A DNA stretch of 64,000 nt from Ferrimonas marina (GTDB lineage: Bacteria; Pseudomonadota; Gammaproteobacteria; Enterobacterales; Shewanellaceae). The position numbers were made by a program, and so were the translations under genes. Shown here piece after piece: positions 1 to 8,600 of this stretch. The stretch covers positions 62,001-126,000 of the forward strand of contig NZ_FQXG01000011.1 of NCBI RefSeq assembly GCF_900129905.1, given 5' to 3'. The notes under the pieces were generated by a model. The model saw only the letters and a list, made by a program, of their open reading frames with translations. It was not told the origin of the DNA and searched no databases. Position 1 is the stretch's first letter, and each line of letters begins with the position of its first letter.

Positions 1-982
1 CGCGCTTACCCAGGATGGCCAGACCGGCAACGATACCGATGGCACCCAGGGGCAGGATCCACCAAACCAGCGGGGCCTTGTCCGGGATCTCGCCACCGGC
101 TTGAACGATGGTGACAACAGCGGCCAGCGGACCGATGGCGTTGGCGACGTCATTAGAGCCGTGGGCGAAGGCCATACAACAGGCGGTAACCACCATCAGG
201 ATGGCGAACACCTTCTCCACGTTGCCGAAGTGGGTGTCACGGTCGGCGGTGGGGTCGAACTTGAGGCGGCCGATGAAGAACTTGCCGATCAGTGCCAGGA
301 TCACCGCCAGCAGCAGTGCCAGGCCGTAAGCCTCGGCGGTGCTGAAGTTCAGGCCCAGGTGCTTGAGGCCCTTGGTGATGGTCACCAGCGACATGATAAA
401 GGCGGCGAAGCCCATGTAGAAGGGAACGTACTTCTTGGCGTTCTCCAGCGGATTCTCGGTATCGAAGATCAGCTTCTGGGCGCTTTGGAAGATGAGGTAA
501 GCGATGGTACCGGCGATGGCAGGGGTGATAACCCAGGAGCCGATGATGCCACCCACTTTGCCCCAGGCTACCGCGTCGGAGCCCACGCCCACGGCGGCGA
601 AACCGATGATGGCGCCGATGATGGAGTGGGTGGTGGAAACCGGCCAGCCCAGGAAGGAGGCAGCCACCAGCCACAGACCCGCCGCCAACAGGGCGGAGAT
701 CATACCGTACACCATCAGCTCAGGCTGATGGGTGAAGTAGCTGGCATCGATGATGCCACTGCGGATGGTGTTGGTGACCTCACCGCCGGCCAGGTAGGCA
801 CCAGCGAATTCAAACACCATGGCGATGATGATCGCCTGCTTAATGGTCAGTGCGCCGGAGCCCACTGAGGTGCCCATTGCGTTAGCTACGTCGTTGGCAC
901 CAATACCAAACGCCATCAAAAAACCAAATAGCGCAGCGGCCATGATCAGCCAGGGGCCGTAAGTTACCAGTACTTCTACCAT
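1..982 (-). CDS. pit: PiT family inorganic phosphate transporter (C-terminus cut by window edge)
   Basis: This is an inner-membrane symporter that takes up inorganic phosphate. At least 327 residues are visible, read leftwards off the window. Both signature repeats of the PiT family are present: GANDVANAMGTSVG near residues 28-41, and GSNDVANAIGPLAAVV in the second half, each beside long hydrophobic helices. The start is the ATG at 980-982. The gene follows the DUF47 gene by only 43 bp on the same strand, so the two form the usual DUF47-pit operon. A PhoB-box-like array lies upstream of that operon at 1854-1882. Family assignment is secure; metal-phosphate versus other symport type cannot be read from the sequence. 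Confidence 0.95.
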   Translation of the reverse strand, partial: MVEVLVTYGPWLIMAAALFGFLMAFGIGANDVANAMGTSVGSGALTIKQAIIIAMVFEFAGAYLAGGEVTNTIRSGIIDASYFTHQPELMVYGMISALLAAGLWLVAASFLGWPVSTTHSIIGAIIGFAAVGVGSDAVAWGKVGGIIGSWVITPAIAGTIAYLIFQSAQKLIFDTENPLENAKKYVPFYMGFAAFIMSLVTITKGLKHLGLNFSTAEAYGLALLLAVILALIGKFFIGRLKFDPTADRDTHFGNVEKVFAILMVVTACCMAFAHGSNDVANAIGPLAAVVTIVQAGGEIPDKAPLVWWILPLGAIGIVAGLAILGKR

Positions 983-1025
983 GGTAAAACCTTGTCAGGA
1001 TGTCTTCTTAGACTTAGATAAGCAG

Positions 1026-1703
1026 TTAGTTGCGGGCCAGGGTCAGCTCCAGACGGGCGCCAACACGCTCCGCCAGGTCAGCCAGATCACCTGTCCATTC
1101 GAGGATCTTGTAGAGGAACATGACGTCCACCGGGTTGAGATCCTTCTCGATCTCAAACAGCTGTCGACGCAGCTGTACCTGCATGGCATCGGTGTCGTCT
1201 TCGATGGCGTCGAGTTGATGCAGCATCTCTTCCACCAGAACGACCTCACGGCCGCGGAATCCGGTTTCCACCAGGTCGTCCATCTCGTGGATCGCTTTAC
1301 GGGCCTGGTACACCGCATCAACACAGCGCTGTACGTAAGGGGTAAAGGTCTCCTGCAGTTGAGACGGGATCAGCATCTCGCGACCGATCACACGGCCAGC
1401 GATGTCTTTTGCCTTGTTGGCGATCTTGTCCTGATGGGTGACAATCTCCAGCAAATCAGTGCGAGCAACCGGCATGAAGATGCCAGACGGCAGGCCCATG
1501 CGGATCTCCCGCTTCAGGGTGTCTGCGTCCTTCTCCAACTGACTGATCTCTTGTTGAAGCGTACGGGCGGTTTCCCAATCTGCTGCCAGGACGGCATCAA
1601 AAAAGGGCACCAGCTTTTCTGCTGCTGCGCTGATCGTATCGATGTGCTGCTCAAGAGGTTTGATTGGCGACTTTGCGAAGACGCTCAAGAAGTTTGCCGG
1701 CAT
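1026..1703 (-). CDS. DUF47 / TIGR00153 family PhoU-like protein, phosphate transport accessory
   Basis: This 225-residue all-helical protein belongs to the DUF47 (TIGR00153) family, which resembles PhoU and is nearly always found beside pit genes, where it is thought to modulate phosphate uptake. The sequence has the family features: an N-terminal segment 'FAKSPIKPLEQHI', acidic heptad-like helices through the middle ('LEKDADTLKREIR'), and 'AIHEMDDLVETGF'. An in-frame extension reaches 1814, but the ATG at 1701-1703 gives the usual family length and has AAGG close upstream, so I use it. It is the first gene of the operon with pit. The role is inferred from family and context. Confidence 0.88.
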   Translation of the reverse strand: MPANFLSVFAKSPIKPLEQHIDTISAAAEKLVPFFDAVLAADWETARTLQQEISQLEKDADTLKREIRMGLPSGIFMPVARTDLLEIVTHQDKIANKAKDIAGRVIGREMLIPSQLQETFTPYVQRCVDAVYQARKAIHEMDDLVETGFRGREVVLVEEMLHQLDAIEDDTDAMQVQLRRQLFEIEKDLNPVDVMFLYKILEWTGDLADLAERVGARLELTLARN

Positions 1704-1853
1704 TGCCTTGTTCCCAATAATGGACCACGGATTTGGTGGCCTGCGAATCATACTCAGGTGAATGAAAGTCGCAAGCCATCCTGTGCGATTGCATCTGTTC
1801 ACAGTGTATGACATCCGGTCAAAATGGCCGGAAAATCAACTGCGGCGTAAGGT

Positions 1854-1882
1854 ATGTCAGTTATATGACACTTGTGTGACAG
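1854..1882 (-). promoter_or_regulatory. PhoB box: three half-sites at 11-bp spacing
   Basis: Read on the minus strand, towards the DUF47-pit operon, the half-sites CTGTCAC, GTGTCAT and CTGACAT occur in a row, each separated by 4 AT-rich bases, giving an exact 11-bp period. This matches the known Pho box architecture (7-bp CTGTCAT-type repeats plus 4-bp spacers). A further CTGTCAT lies next to it at 1884-1890 but out of phase (8 bp). The array also lies about 50 bp upstream of the CYTH gene on the other strand, so it could serve either side. Confidence 0.7.
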
Positions 1883-1933
1883 TATGACAGTTAAATTAAG
1901 TTGAATTGAATTTTTGATGAAGCGGGAGCCCAA

Positions 1934-2791
1934 GTGGAGATCGAAATCAAACTCTTACCTCCGGTCGGTCAAGCCTTGCCCAGCCTCGATGCGCTGGCGC
2001 AGTGGCTGCCCATTGGCAGCGGCCAGCGGATGACGCTGGGAAACTGCTACTTTGACACCCCGGAGCTGGCCCTGCGTCATCTGGATATGGGGCTGAGGGT
2101 ACGGCGCCAGGGCGAGGCCCGCGAACAGACCATCAAGACCGCCAGCAAAGGGGTGGGCGGACTGCATGCCCGGGGCGAGTACAACGTGGCGATCACCCAG
2201 GATTGGCCGGACCTGGCCCTGTTCCCGCCGGAACTCTGGTCCAAAGCCACGCGGCAGGCGCTGCAGGCCGCCCTGGTGGCCCAGTTTGATACCGACTTTG
2301 AGCGCCAGGCGGTAACACTGGAGTGGCAGGGCAGCCGGGTTGAGCTGGTGAGGGACAGCGGCTGGATCCGTGCCGGTGATCGCCGCGAGGCGATCGCCGA
2401 GCTGGAACTGGAGTTGGTCGAGGGCGAGGCCGAGGTGCTGTTGGCTCTGACCGAGCGGCTGATGAGCGCGCTGCCGCTGCGGCTGGGGCTGGATTCCAAG
2501 GCGGCGCGGGGCTATCGACTGGCTGGGTTGCAACCGCAGGCGGCCCCGATGACCCAGTGGGCAACGCCGGGCCAGCAACTGGTGGCCTGGCAACGCAACG
2601 AGGCCTGCCTGCTGGCGGGGATTGAGGAGGCATTGGCGCCTTTGCGCCAGCTTTGGCAAGAACTGGGTGAGCAAGCCGAGCTGGCCTGGCTGGCTCAGGT
2701 TGAGCTGACCGATGCCGCGGCCCTGGCGTCACTGCAGCAGCACAACGACTACGGCCTGTGTCAGCTCAGGTTGCTGCGACAGGCGTTATGA
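1934..2791 (+). CDS. CYTH domain protein, inorganic triphosphatase-like
   Basis: The N-terminus begins MEIEIKLLP, the ExExK signature of the CYTH superfamily (CyaB adenylate cyclases, thiamine triphosphatases and YgiF-type inorganic triphosphatases). CYTH proteins form a beta-tunnel that binds triphosphate with metal ions, and the later basic and acidic strands are visible ('GLRVRRQG', 'AIAELELELVEGE'). At 285 residues it has a CYTH domain (about 1-200) plus a short helical tail, not the full CHAD domain of E. coli YgiF. The start is GTG at 1934, with GGGAG just upstream. It diverges from the phosphate operon across a Pho box, which suits a phosphate or polyphosphate role (inference). Confidence 0.8.
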   Translation: MEIEIKLLPPVGQALPSLDALAQWLPIGSGQRMTLGNCYFDTPELALRHLDMGLRVRRQGEAREQTIKTASKGVGGLHARGEYNVAITQDWPDLALFPPELWSKATRQALQAALVAQFDTDFERQAVTLEWQGSRVELVRDSGWIRAGDRREAIAELELELVEGEAEVLLALTERLMSALPLRLGLDSKAARGYRLAGLQPQAAPMTQWATPGQQLVAWQRNEACLLAGIEEALAPLRQLWQELGEQAELAWLAQVELTDAAALASLQQHNDYGLCQLRLLRQAL

Positions 2792-3541
2792 GTCCGGGCC
2801 ATGACGCTTGGCCAACTGCTTGCGTAGCGCCTTGATCTCGGTCAGCAGCTCCTGCTGCTGACTCTCCAGCGACTGCAGCCGGCCCTCGCTTTCCTCACTG
2901 TCCTGGCCGACAAAGAGTGAGGCCAGGTAGCCGGCCACCACCCCAAAGAAACTGACCCCGGTGACGATCAGCACCGTGGCGATCACCCGTCCCGCCGAGG
3001 TGATGGGGTAGTAGTCGCCGTAACCGACGGTGGAGATGGTGATCAGCGCCCACCAGATCGCCTGCTCCGCGGTGGTGATGTTGGCCCCGGAGGCGCCATC
3101 CTCCACCAACAGGATCAGTACCGAGGCCAAGGAGATGATCACCACCATCGCCAGCATCAGGCTGGTCAGGGTGGTTTCCTGCCGTTGACGCAGCAGCGGC
3201 ATCAGCATCGACTGACTGACCCGGATCATCCGCACCACCCGCAGCACCTGGAAGATCCGGGCAAAACGCAGGTGTTCGGCCACCGGGATGGAGGCGACCA
3301 GATCGATCCAGTGGGTGCGCAGGTAGTGACGGCGATCGTCGGCCCGGAACAGGTCAAAGAAGAAATTGCTGATGAAGATGATGCAGATCACCAGGTCGAT
3401 GCGGACCAGCACCCGGGTGGTCTCCCGGCCGGGATCGCTGAAGGCGATCACCAGCACCACCGCCACCGACAATATAGAGAGCAGCATAAAGCCCAGCTCT
3501 TTGGGCGACAGGGTGCCCGGCGGGGTCAGTGATTCCTTCAT
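2786..3541 (-). CDS. Voltage-gated-type potassium channel protein
   Basis: A 251-residue inner-membrane ion channel of the 6-TM type. Several hydrophobic segments are followed by an S4-like stretch with regularly spaced arginines ('RFARIFQVLRVVRMIRVS'), then a pore helix and the selectivity filter STVGYGDYYP, diagnostic of K+ selectivity. A last TM helix and a C-terminal coiled-coil tail ('LQSLESQQQELLTEIKALRKQL') follow. The ATG at 3539-3541 overlaps the stop of the upstream DUF350 gene (ATGA), which fixes the start and implies translational coupling. The 3' end overlaps the convergent CYTH gene by 6 bp. A longer in-frame extension is only a shadow of the DUF350 gene. Confidence 0.92.
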   Translation of the reverse strand: MKESLTPPGTLSPKELGFMLLSILSVAVVLVIAFSDPGRETTRVLVRIDLVICIIFISNFFFDLFRADDRRHYLRTHWIDLVASIPVAEHLRFARIFQVLRVVRMIRVSQSMLMPLLRQRQETTLTSLMLAMVVIISLASVLILLVEDGASGANITTAEQAIWWALITISTVGYGDYYPITSAGRVIATVLIVTGVSFFGVVAGYLASLFVGQDSEESEGRLQSLESQQQELLTEIKALRKQLAKRHGPDS

Positions 3542-4446
3542 GGCAACAGCACCATGCTCAGCACGTAGGCGGTGGCAAACACCAGGGCGCCCTCCAGGGC
3601 GGCCACACCGGCATTGTTTTGCAGCTCCACCTCGAGGCTGACCTTGACCTGGGTGAGCACCAGGCGGCGCAATGCCCAACTGCACAGCACCAGCAGTGCC
3701 AGGCCGAACAGGGCCCACAGCAGCCAGGCGGCGACATTCAGTAGCGGCATATGGGCCTGGTAGGGGTGGAAGTGGCCCGAGGTCTGGATCACCAGGCCAC
3801 AAGCGAGCAGGTAGCCACTGTGGCGCAGGGCAACGGGACGATGATCGTGGGCCAGCGCCTGCTGTAGGCTGCCACCCTGGTTATTGCGACGGTAGCCCAG
3901 CTCCAGCAACCGGGTGAGCAGCACCAAAAAGCTGATGGCGATGAAGAAATTGAACACCAGCAGGGGCAGCGCCGCGGCGCTGAGCTCACCGAGCCACAAC
4001 AGCATGCCTTTGAGCACCATGGCGATGGCTACCGCCACGGCGCCATCGACGATGGCCATGGCGACGTTGCCCTTGAGGATCTGCTCACGCTTATCCACCT
4101 GGTTCAGGCCCCATTTGTCGTACCACCAGCGGCCGAATCGGATCAACAGGATGGCCGCCAGCCCTAGGCCCAGCATCCACAGGGCGTCCTGCCACAGGGT
4201 GGCCTGACCGGGCAGCTTGAACACGCCGGAGAGCGACACTGCCAGGGCGATAAAGCCACCGGCCACGCTGATGCCGAAGGCGATATTATCGCGCTCCGCC
4301 AGCTCCTCACGGGTGTCGACCCCGGCAAACCAGCCATGGCTGAAGCGAGCGATAACGAACAGCACTGCCGCCACGGCCAACTCCACCAGGATCTCAGACA
4401 GTGGGTAGTGCTGGCTCCATGCCTGCCAGTAGTTGATCCATTCCAT
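3538..4446 (-). CDS. DUF350 family membrane protein (YjfL-like)
   Basis: This 302-residue inner-membrane protein has two copies of a hydrophobic unit of the DUF350 type. The N-terminal copy includes 'ERDNIAFGISVAGGFIALAV', typical of the family, and the C-terminal copy includes 'NNAGVAALEGALVFATAYVL'. About eight TM helices are apparent. DUF350 function is not established. In many bacteria such genes sit beside a potassium channel and an aminopropyltransferase-like gene; here the channel follows with a 4-bp overlap, but no aminopropyltransferase gene is next to it. The start is the ATG at 4444-4446. Confidence 0.82.
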   Translation of the reverse strand: MEWINYWQAWSQHYPLSEILVELAVAAVLFVIARFSHGWFAGVDTREELAERDNIAFGISVAGGFIALAVSLSGVFKLPGQATLWQDALWMLGLGLAAILLIRFGRWWYDKWGLNQVDKREQILKGNVAMAIVDGAVAVAIAMVLKGMLLWLGELSAAALPLLVFNFFIAISFLVLLTRLLELGYRRNNQGGSLQQALAHDHRPVALRHSGYLLACGLVIQTSGHFHPYQAHMPLLNVAAWLLWALFGLALLVLCSWALRRLVLTQVKVSLEVELQNNAGVAALEGALVFATAYVLSMVLLP

Positions 4447-4647
4447 AGGTTGGCTTCCTCCCTTGCCTCAATGCCTTATGTTACAGTGAGCCCCTCTTGA
4501 AAGGGAATCTTAGCGGTGCAGCCAGGCGGTTCTGAACCGCCCTCAATGGGCCCTGTCTCTTGTTGCCGGGCCTCAACCGGTCTAAGGTCCGCTGGCACCC
4601 CACTGACCAGCCTGGCCTGCGGGTTCTCCACAATCGATGGATCACAG

Positions 4648-7500
4648 ATGAACAGCTTAGCGACAGAGAGCAAGCTCAGCCCAAGCCTACAACAACAGGC
4701 TCAGCGGCTGCAGGAACGATTGGATAGTGAGTTACTGGAGGCCCTGGCGGCTCCGGAGCGCAGTGCGCTGCAGGCGGTGCTGGCTTTGTCGGAGTTTGCC
4801 GGCCAGGTGCTGGCCCGGGATCCGGCGCTGCTGCAGCACCTGTTCGTTGATAAAGCGCTGTACCAGGCCGAGCGAGCGCAGGGCTATGACGCGGCGCTGA
4901 GCCAGTTGCTGGGGCAATGTGCCGACGAGGCCAGTGCCAGTGCGACCCTGCGACGCTTTCGCAATGCCGAGATGTGCCACATCGCCGCCCGCGATCTGCT
5001 GGGGCTGGCCAGCCTGGACGAGTCACTGCATCACCTGTCGCGATTGGCGGAGGCCTGCATTGGGGCCACCCGCGATTTCCTGGTCACGCTGCAGGCTCCC
5101 CAGTGGGGTCGTCCCTTCAGTGCCGAGGGGCAGGAGCAAAGCCTGATGATCCTCGGTATGGGCAAGCTTGGCGGTGGCGAGCTGAACTTCTCCTCCGACA
5201 TCGACCTTATCTTCTGTTATCCGGAGCATGGCCAGACCCAGGGCGGTCGACGGGAGCTGGATAACCAGCAGTACTTTATTCGCCTGGGCCAGAAGCTGAT
5301 CAACCTGCTGTCGCAAACCACGGTGGAGGGCTTCTGCTACCGGGTCGATATGCGCCTGCGCCCCTTTGGCGAGGCCGGCCCCTTGGTGATCTCCATGGCA
5401 GCGATGGAGGACTACTACCAGGAGCAGGGGCGGGAGTGGGAGCGCTACGCCATGGTCAAGGCCCGGCTGATGGCGCCGCTGGCGGGCCAGCAGGCCCAGC
5501 TGGATCAGCTGCTGCGCCCCTTTGTGTACCGGCGCTACCTGGATTACTCCGCCATCGACGCCCTGCGGCGGATGAAGCAGCTGATCGAGACCCAGCTGCG
5601 GCGCCAGGCGGTAGCGGACAACATCAAGCTCGGTCCCGGCGGGATCCGCGAGGTGGAGTTTGTGGTGCAGAGCCACCAGCTGATCCGTGGCGGCCGCGAG
5701 CCGGGCCTGCGCGGGCCGGCGCTGCTGCCGGCGCTGGCGGAGCTGGACCGGCTTGGCCTGATCAGTCACGTCGACCGCCAGGCACTGGAGTCCGGCTATC
5801 GGTTGCTGCGGGAGGTGGAGAACCGCCTGCAGGCACAAGGGGACAAGCAAACCCAGCGACTGCCGGATGACGAGTCGGATCGGCTGCGGCTGGCATTGGC
5901 GATGGGCTATGACAGTGCCGAGGCGCTGTGGCAGGGTATCGCCGAGGCGATGGCCGGGATCCACCGGGTGTTTCGTGACACCGTGGGCGATGCCCCCGGT
6001 GAGGAGCAGGACCTGGGTCCACTGCCACTGCTGTGGCAGGACGACAGCGGCACCCTGGATGGGCCACAGCTGCTGGAGGAGCAGGGCTTGGACCCCGAGC
6101 TCTGGCCTCGGCTGCAGCAGGCCCGGGCCGAGTTCGCTAAGCGTCGCATCGGCCCCCGTGGGCGTGAGACCCTGGATAAGCTGGTGCCCTACCTGTTGCA
6201 GGAGCTGGCCCGCCAGGGCCAGTCGCTGATGCTGTGGACGCGGCTGGAGAGCGTGCTGACGCCGATCCTCACCCGTACTACCTACCTGGAGCTGTTGCTG
6301 GAGAAGGAGGGGGCCCGACGCCAGCTGATTACCCTGTGCGCCGCCAGCCCTTGGATCACCGAACAGCTGGCGCGCTATCCGATCCTGCTGGACGAGTTGA
6401 TCGATCCGGTGGCCCTGTACCAGCCGCTGCCCGCCGATGGCTACGGTGCTGAGCTGCGCGAGTTTATGCTGCGGGTGCCGGAGGAGGATCTGGAGCAGCA
6501 GATGGAGGCACTGCGTCAGTTCAAGCAGGCCCAGCAGTTGCGTATTGCCGCCGCCGACGTGACTCGAGTGTTGCCGGTTATGAAGGTGAGCGACCACCTC
6601 TCCTGGTTGGCGGAGGCGATTGTTGAGAAGGCGGTGGACCTGGCCTGGCAGCAGATCAGCCAGCGCCACGGCGTCCCTGCCGGGTTGGAGCAGGACCAGC
6701 GCGGTTTTGCCGTCATTGCCTACGGCAAGCTCGGTGGCCTGGAGCTGGGCTACGGTTCTGATCTGGACCTGGTGTTCCTGCACCAGGGCCTGGCCGGGGA
6801 AACCAATGGACCCAAGCCCATCGACAATGGCCACTTCTACATCAAGCTGGCCCAACGGATCCTGCACCTGTTTGCTACCCGCACCCCCTCAGGGGTGCTG
6901 TATGAGGTGGATATGCGGCTGCGCCCCTCCGGCAGCAGCGGCCTTTTGGTGAGCCCGATCGAGGGCTTTGAGCGCTACCAGCAGGAGGATGCCTGGACCT
7001 GGGAGCACCAGGCGCTGGTGCGGGCCCGCTGTATCTACGGCGACGACGCCCTGGCGGGCCGATTCGGCCGTCTGCGTCGCCAGGTGCTGTGTCGCAGCCG
7101 CGACCCGGCTGAGCTGCGCGAGCAGGTAGTGACCATGCGCGCCAAGATGCGCGACCACCTGGATAAGGGCAATGCCGAGCGGTTCGACATGAAGCAGGGG
7201 CTGGGCGGGATCACCGACATCGAGTTCATCACCCAGTACCTGGTGCTGGCTTATGCCCGGGAGGCGTCGAGCCTGGCGACCTGGTCCGATAATGTGCGGA
7301 TCCTGGAATCGGCGCTGATGGCGGACAAGCTGGAGCCCAACCAGGCGGATCTGCTGATCCAGACCTACATCGACCTGCGCAACACCAACCACCACCGGGT
7401 GCTGGCCGGTGACAGCGGCCCCATCCCCATGGCCGAGCGGCCCCAGCGTTGCGACGCCGTGGCCCAGTTGTGGCAGGAGCTGCTGCTGAGCGAGGGCTGA
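4648..7500 (+). CDS. glnE: Bifunctional glutamine synthetase adenylyltransferase / deadenylase
   Basis: GlnE adds AMP to glutamine synthetase and removes it again, tuning nitrogen assimilation in response to PII and glutamine. The 950-residue protein matches the usual gammaproteobacterial length (E. coli 946). Both nucleotidyltransferase domains are intact: the N-terminal one carries 'GGGELNFSSDIDLIF' and the C-terminal one 'GGLELGYGSDLDLVF', each with the metal-binding G/S-S-D-x-D motif. The ATG at 4648 is chosen because the upstream in-frame extension has no family character. The gene is monocistronic and ends in a strong shared terminator. Confidence 0.97.
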   Translation: MNSLATESKLSPSLQQQAQRLQERLDSELLEALAAPERSALQAVLALSEFAGQVLARDPALLQHLFVDKALYQAERAQGYDAALSQLLGQCADEASASATLRRFRNAEMCHIAARDLLGLASLDESLHHLSRLAEACIGATRDFLVTLQAPQWGRPFSAEGQEQSLMILGMGKLGGGELNFSSDIDLIFCYPEHGQTQGGRRELDNQQYFIRLGQKLINLLSQTTVEGFCYRVDMRLRPFGEAGPLVISMAAMEDYYQEQGREWERYAMVKARLMAPLAGQQAQLDQLLRPFVYRRYLDYSAIDALRRMKQLIETQLRRQAVADNIKLGPGGIREVEFVVQSHQLIRGGREPGLRGPALLPALAELDRLGLISHVDRQALESGYRLLREVENRLQAQGDKQTQRLPDDESDRLRLALAMGYDSAEALWQGIAEAMAGIHRVFRDTVGDAPGEEQDLGPLPLLWQDDSGTLDGPQLLEEQGLDPELWPRLQQARAEFAKRRIGPRGRETLDKLVPYLLQELARQGQSLMLWTRLESVLTPILTRTTYLELLLEKEGARRQLITLCAASPWITEQLARYPILLDELIDPVALYQPLPADGYGAELREFMLRVPEEDLEQQMEALRQFKQAQQLRIAAADVTRVLPVMKVSDHLSWLAEAIVEKAVDLAWQQISQRHGVPAGLEQDQRGFAVIAYGKLGGLELGYGSDLDLVFLHQGLAGETNGPKPIDNGHFYIKLAQRILHLFATRTPSGVLYEVDMRLRPSGSSGLLVSPIEGFERYQQEDAWTWEHQALVRARCIYGDDALAGRFGRLRRQVLCRSRDPAELREQVVTMRAKMRDHLDKGNAERFDMKQGLGGITDIEFITQYLVLAYAREASSLATWSDNVRILESALMADKLEPNQADLLIQTYIDLRNTNHHRVLAGDSGPIPMAERPQRCDAVAQLWQELLLSEG

Positions 7501-7512
7501 GGGAAGACCAGC

Positions 7513-7544
7513 AAAAAGGGGAAGCCGATGGCTTCCCCTTTTTT
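7513..7544. terminator. Bidirectional terminator between glnE and folE2
   Basis: A GC-rich stem (AAGGGGAAGCC / GGCTTCCCCTT) with a 3-base GAT loop is flanked by A and T runs on both sides, so it can end transcription of glnE (+) and of the convergent folE2 (-). Confidence 0.93.
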
Positions 7545-7560
7545 GTAGGTGCTTGGTAAC

Positions 7561-8508
7561 TCAGCGCGGCTGGTAGCCGTCCTCCAGCCCCTTGGTGGCC
7601 ACCGCCACCGCATCGTGGGCGTGCAGGCTCTCCAGGTGGTTGACCCGCAGCCAGAAGTCCAGCAGCTCCGGCTGTTCCTCCAGGGCGAACTTGAGGCGAC
7701 GGGCAGCGTCTTCGACGAACATCAGGTTTTGACCGTTAAGGCGGGCAAACTCCTGCTCGTCTTCCCGCTTCACCGCGGCCTGCACCGGAGTCTTGAGGGC
7801 GTCCTCGATGGCGTCCACCAGACTGACGATGGGCAGGGCATCGAGCTGCTCAGACAGGCGCACCTTAACCTGGGCCAGGGAGCGTTGGCTGTGTGGGGTG
7901 GCGACCACGCCGGCGGTGGTGCCAAGCCAGCGGCGAACCACCTCGCTGTCCACCTGCTCTTCACCGTGGAAATGGTGCTCGAACGCCTCCTGGATCAGCT
8001 GGCGCGCCAGCGCCGCAGAGCAGGGACAGGTAGAGGAGTAGGCCACTTCCACCTCCAGCTCCAGCTCCAGCTTGCCCTGTTCCAGGCGGCCGGTGAGGGC
8101 GATGGGGTAGTTGCGCCAGCCCTCGTTGCCCGACAGCAGTGCCGGACGACGCAGGTGGTAGTCGAACTGGAAGCGCACGTGGGCGCGATCGGACAGGTCG
8201 TCGTGGCTGCGGATGAACTCCTCGAGCAGGCCCTTGACGCTCTGCAGGCTCAGCGGCTGCTCCAGCGAAAGCTTGTCCAGCGCCAGGTAGAGGCGGGACA
8301 TGTGGATCCCCTTGGCGTGCGCCTTCGGCAGGTTCACAAAGGCTTCCACCCGGGCACTAACCTGGCGCGGCGTGTCGTTGTCCGCCACCACGGTCAGGGG
8401 CATCTCGATCTCGCTCATGCCTACCCAATCCAGGGTGCCACTGACGGCCGCTTTGGCGCTGCTGGCCACGTCCGGCATGTGGGCGGGCATTGAGGGGTTC
8501 TCTGTCAT
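7561..8508 (-). CDS. folE2: GTP cyclohydrolase FolE2 (type IB)
   Basis: FolE2 converts GTP to dihydroneopterin triphosphate, the first step of folate and (through QueD) queuosine synthesis. The 315-residue protein shows the family's cysteine motif '[19 protein letters not shown]' and the conserved 'ISRLY'-type and '[20 protein letters not shown]' segments. In many bacteria FolE2 is a zinc-independent backup of FolE under Zur control, but I see no clear Zur palindrome in the 92 bp upstream. The start is the ATG at 8506-8508. A queuosine enzyme, queG, lies at 44.6 kb in the same window. Confidence 0.95.
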   Translation of the reverse strand: MTENPSMPAHMPDVASSAKAAVSGTLDWVGMSEIEMPLTVVADNDTPRQVSARVEAFVNLPKAHAKGIHMSRLYLALDKLSLEQPLSLQSVKGLLEEFIRSHDDLSDRAHVRFQFDYHLRRPALLSGNEGWRNYPIALTGRLEQGKLELELEVEVAYSSTCPCSAALARQLIQEAFEHHFHGEEQVDSEVVRRWLGTTAGVVATPHSQRSLAQVKVRLSEQLDALPIVSLVDAIEDALKTPVQAAVKREDEQEFARLNGQNLMFVEDAARRLKFALEEQPELLDFWLRVNHLESLHAHDAVAVATKGLEDGYQPR

Positions 8509-8600
8509 AGGTCGCTACCCTGATACTTCAATTGGACGCGGATTATACCACGGGGTGATTGGGGTCACACCAATTGACCCAATCGGAAATGCCGCGCACT

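Noticed and set aside
5023-6867. 614-residue reading frame on the minus strand inside glnE
   Set aside because: High G+C makes long antisense frames common. It is rich in His/Gln/Leu with no domain, and the plus strand encodes an intact, conserved GlnE.
8509-8600. Zur box expected upstream of folE2
   Set aside because: No AT-rich palindrome resembling a Zur site was seen in the 92 bp before the gene.
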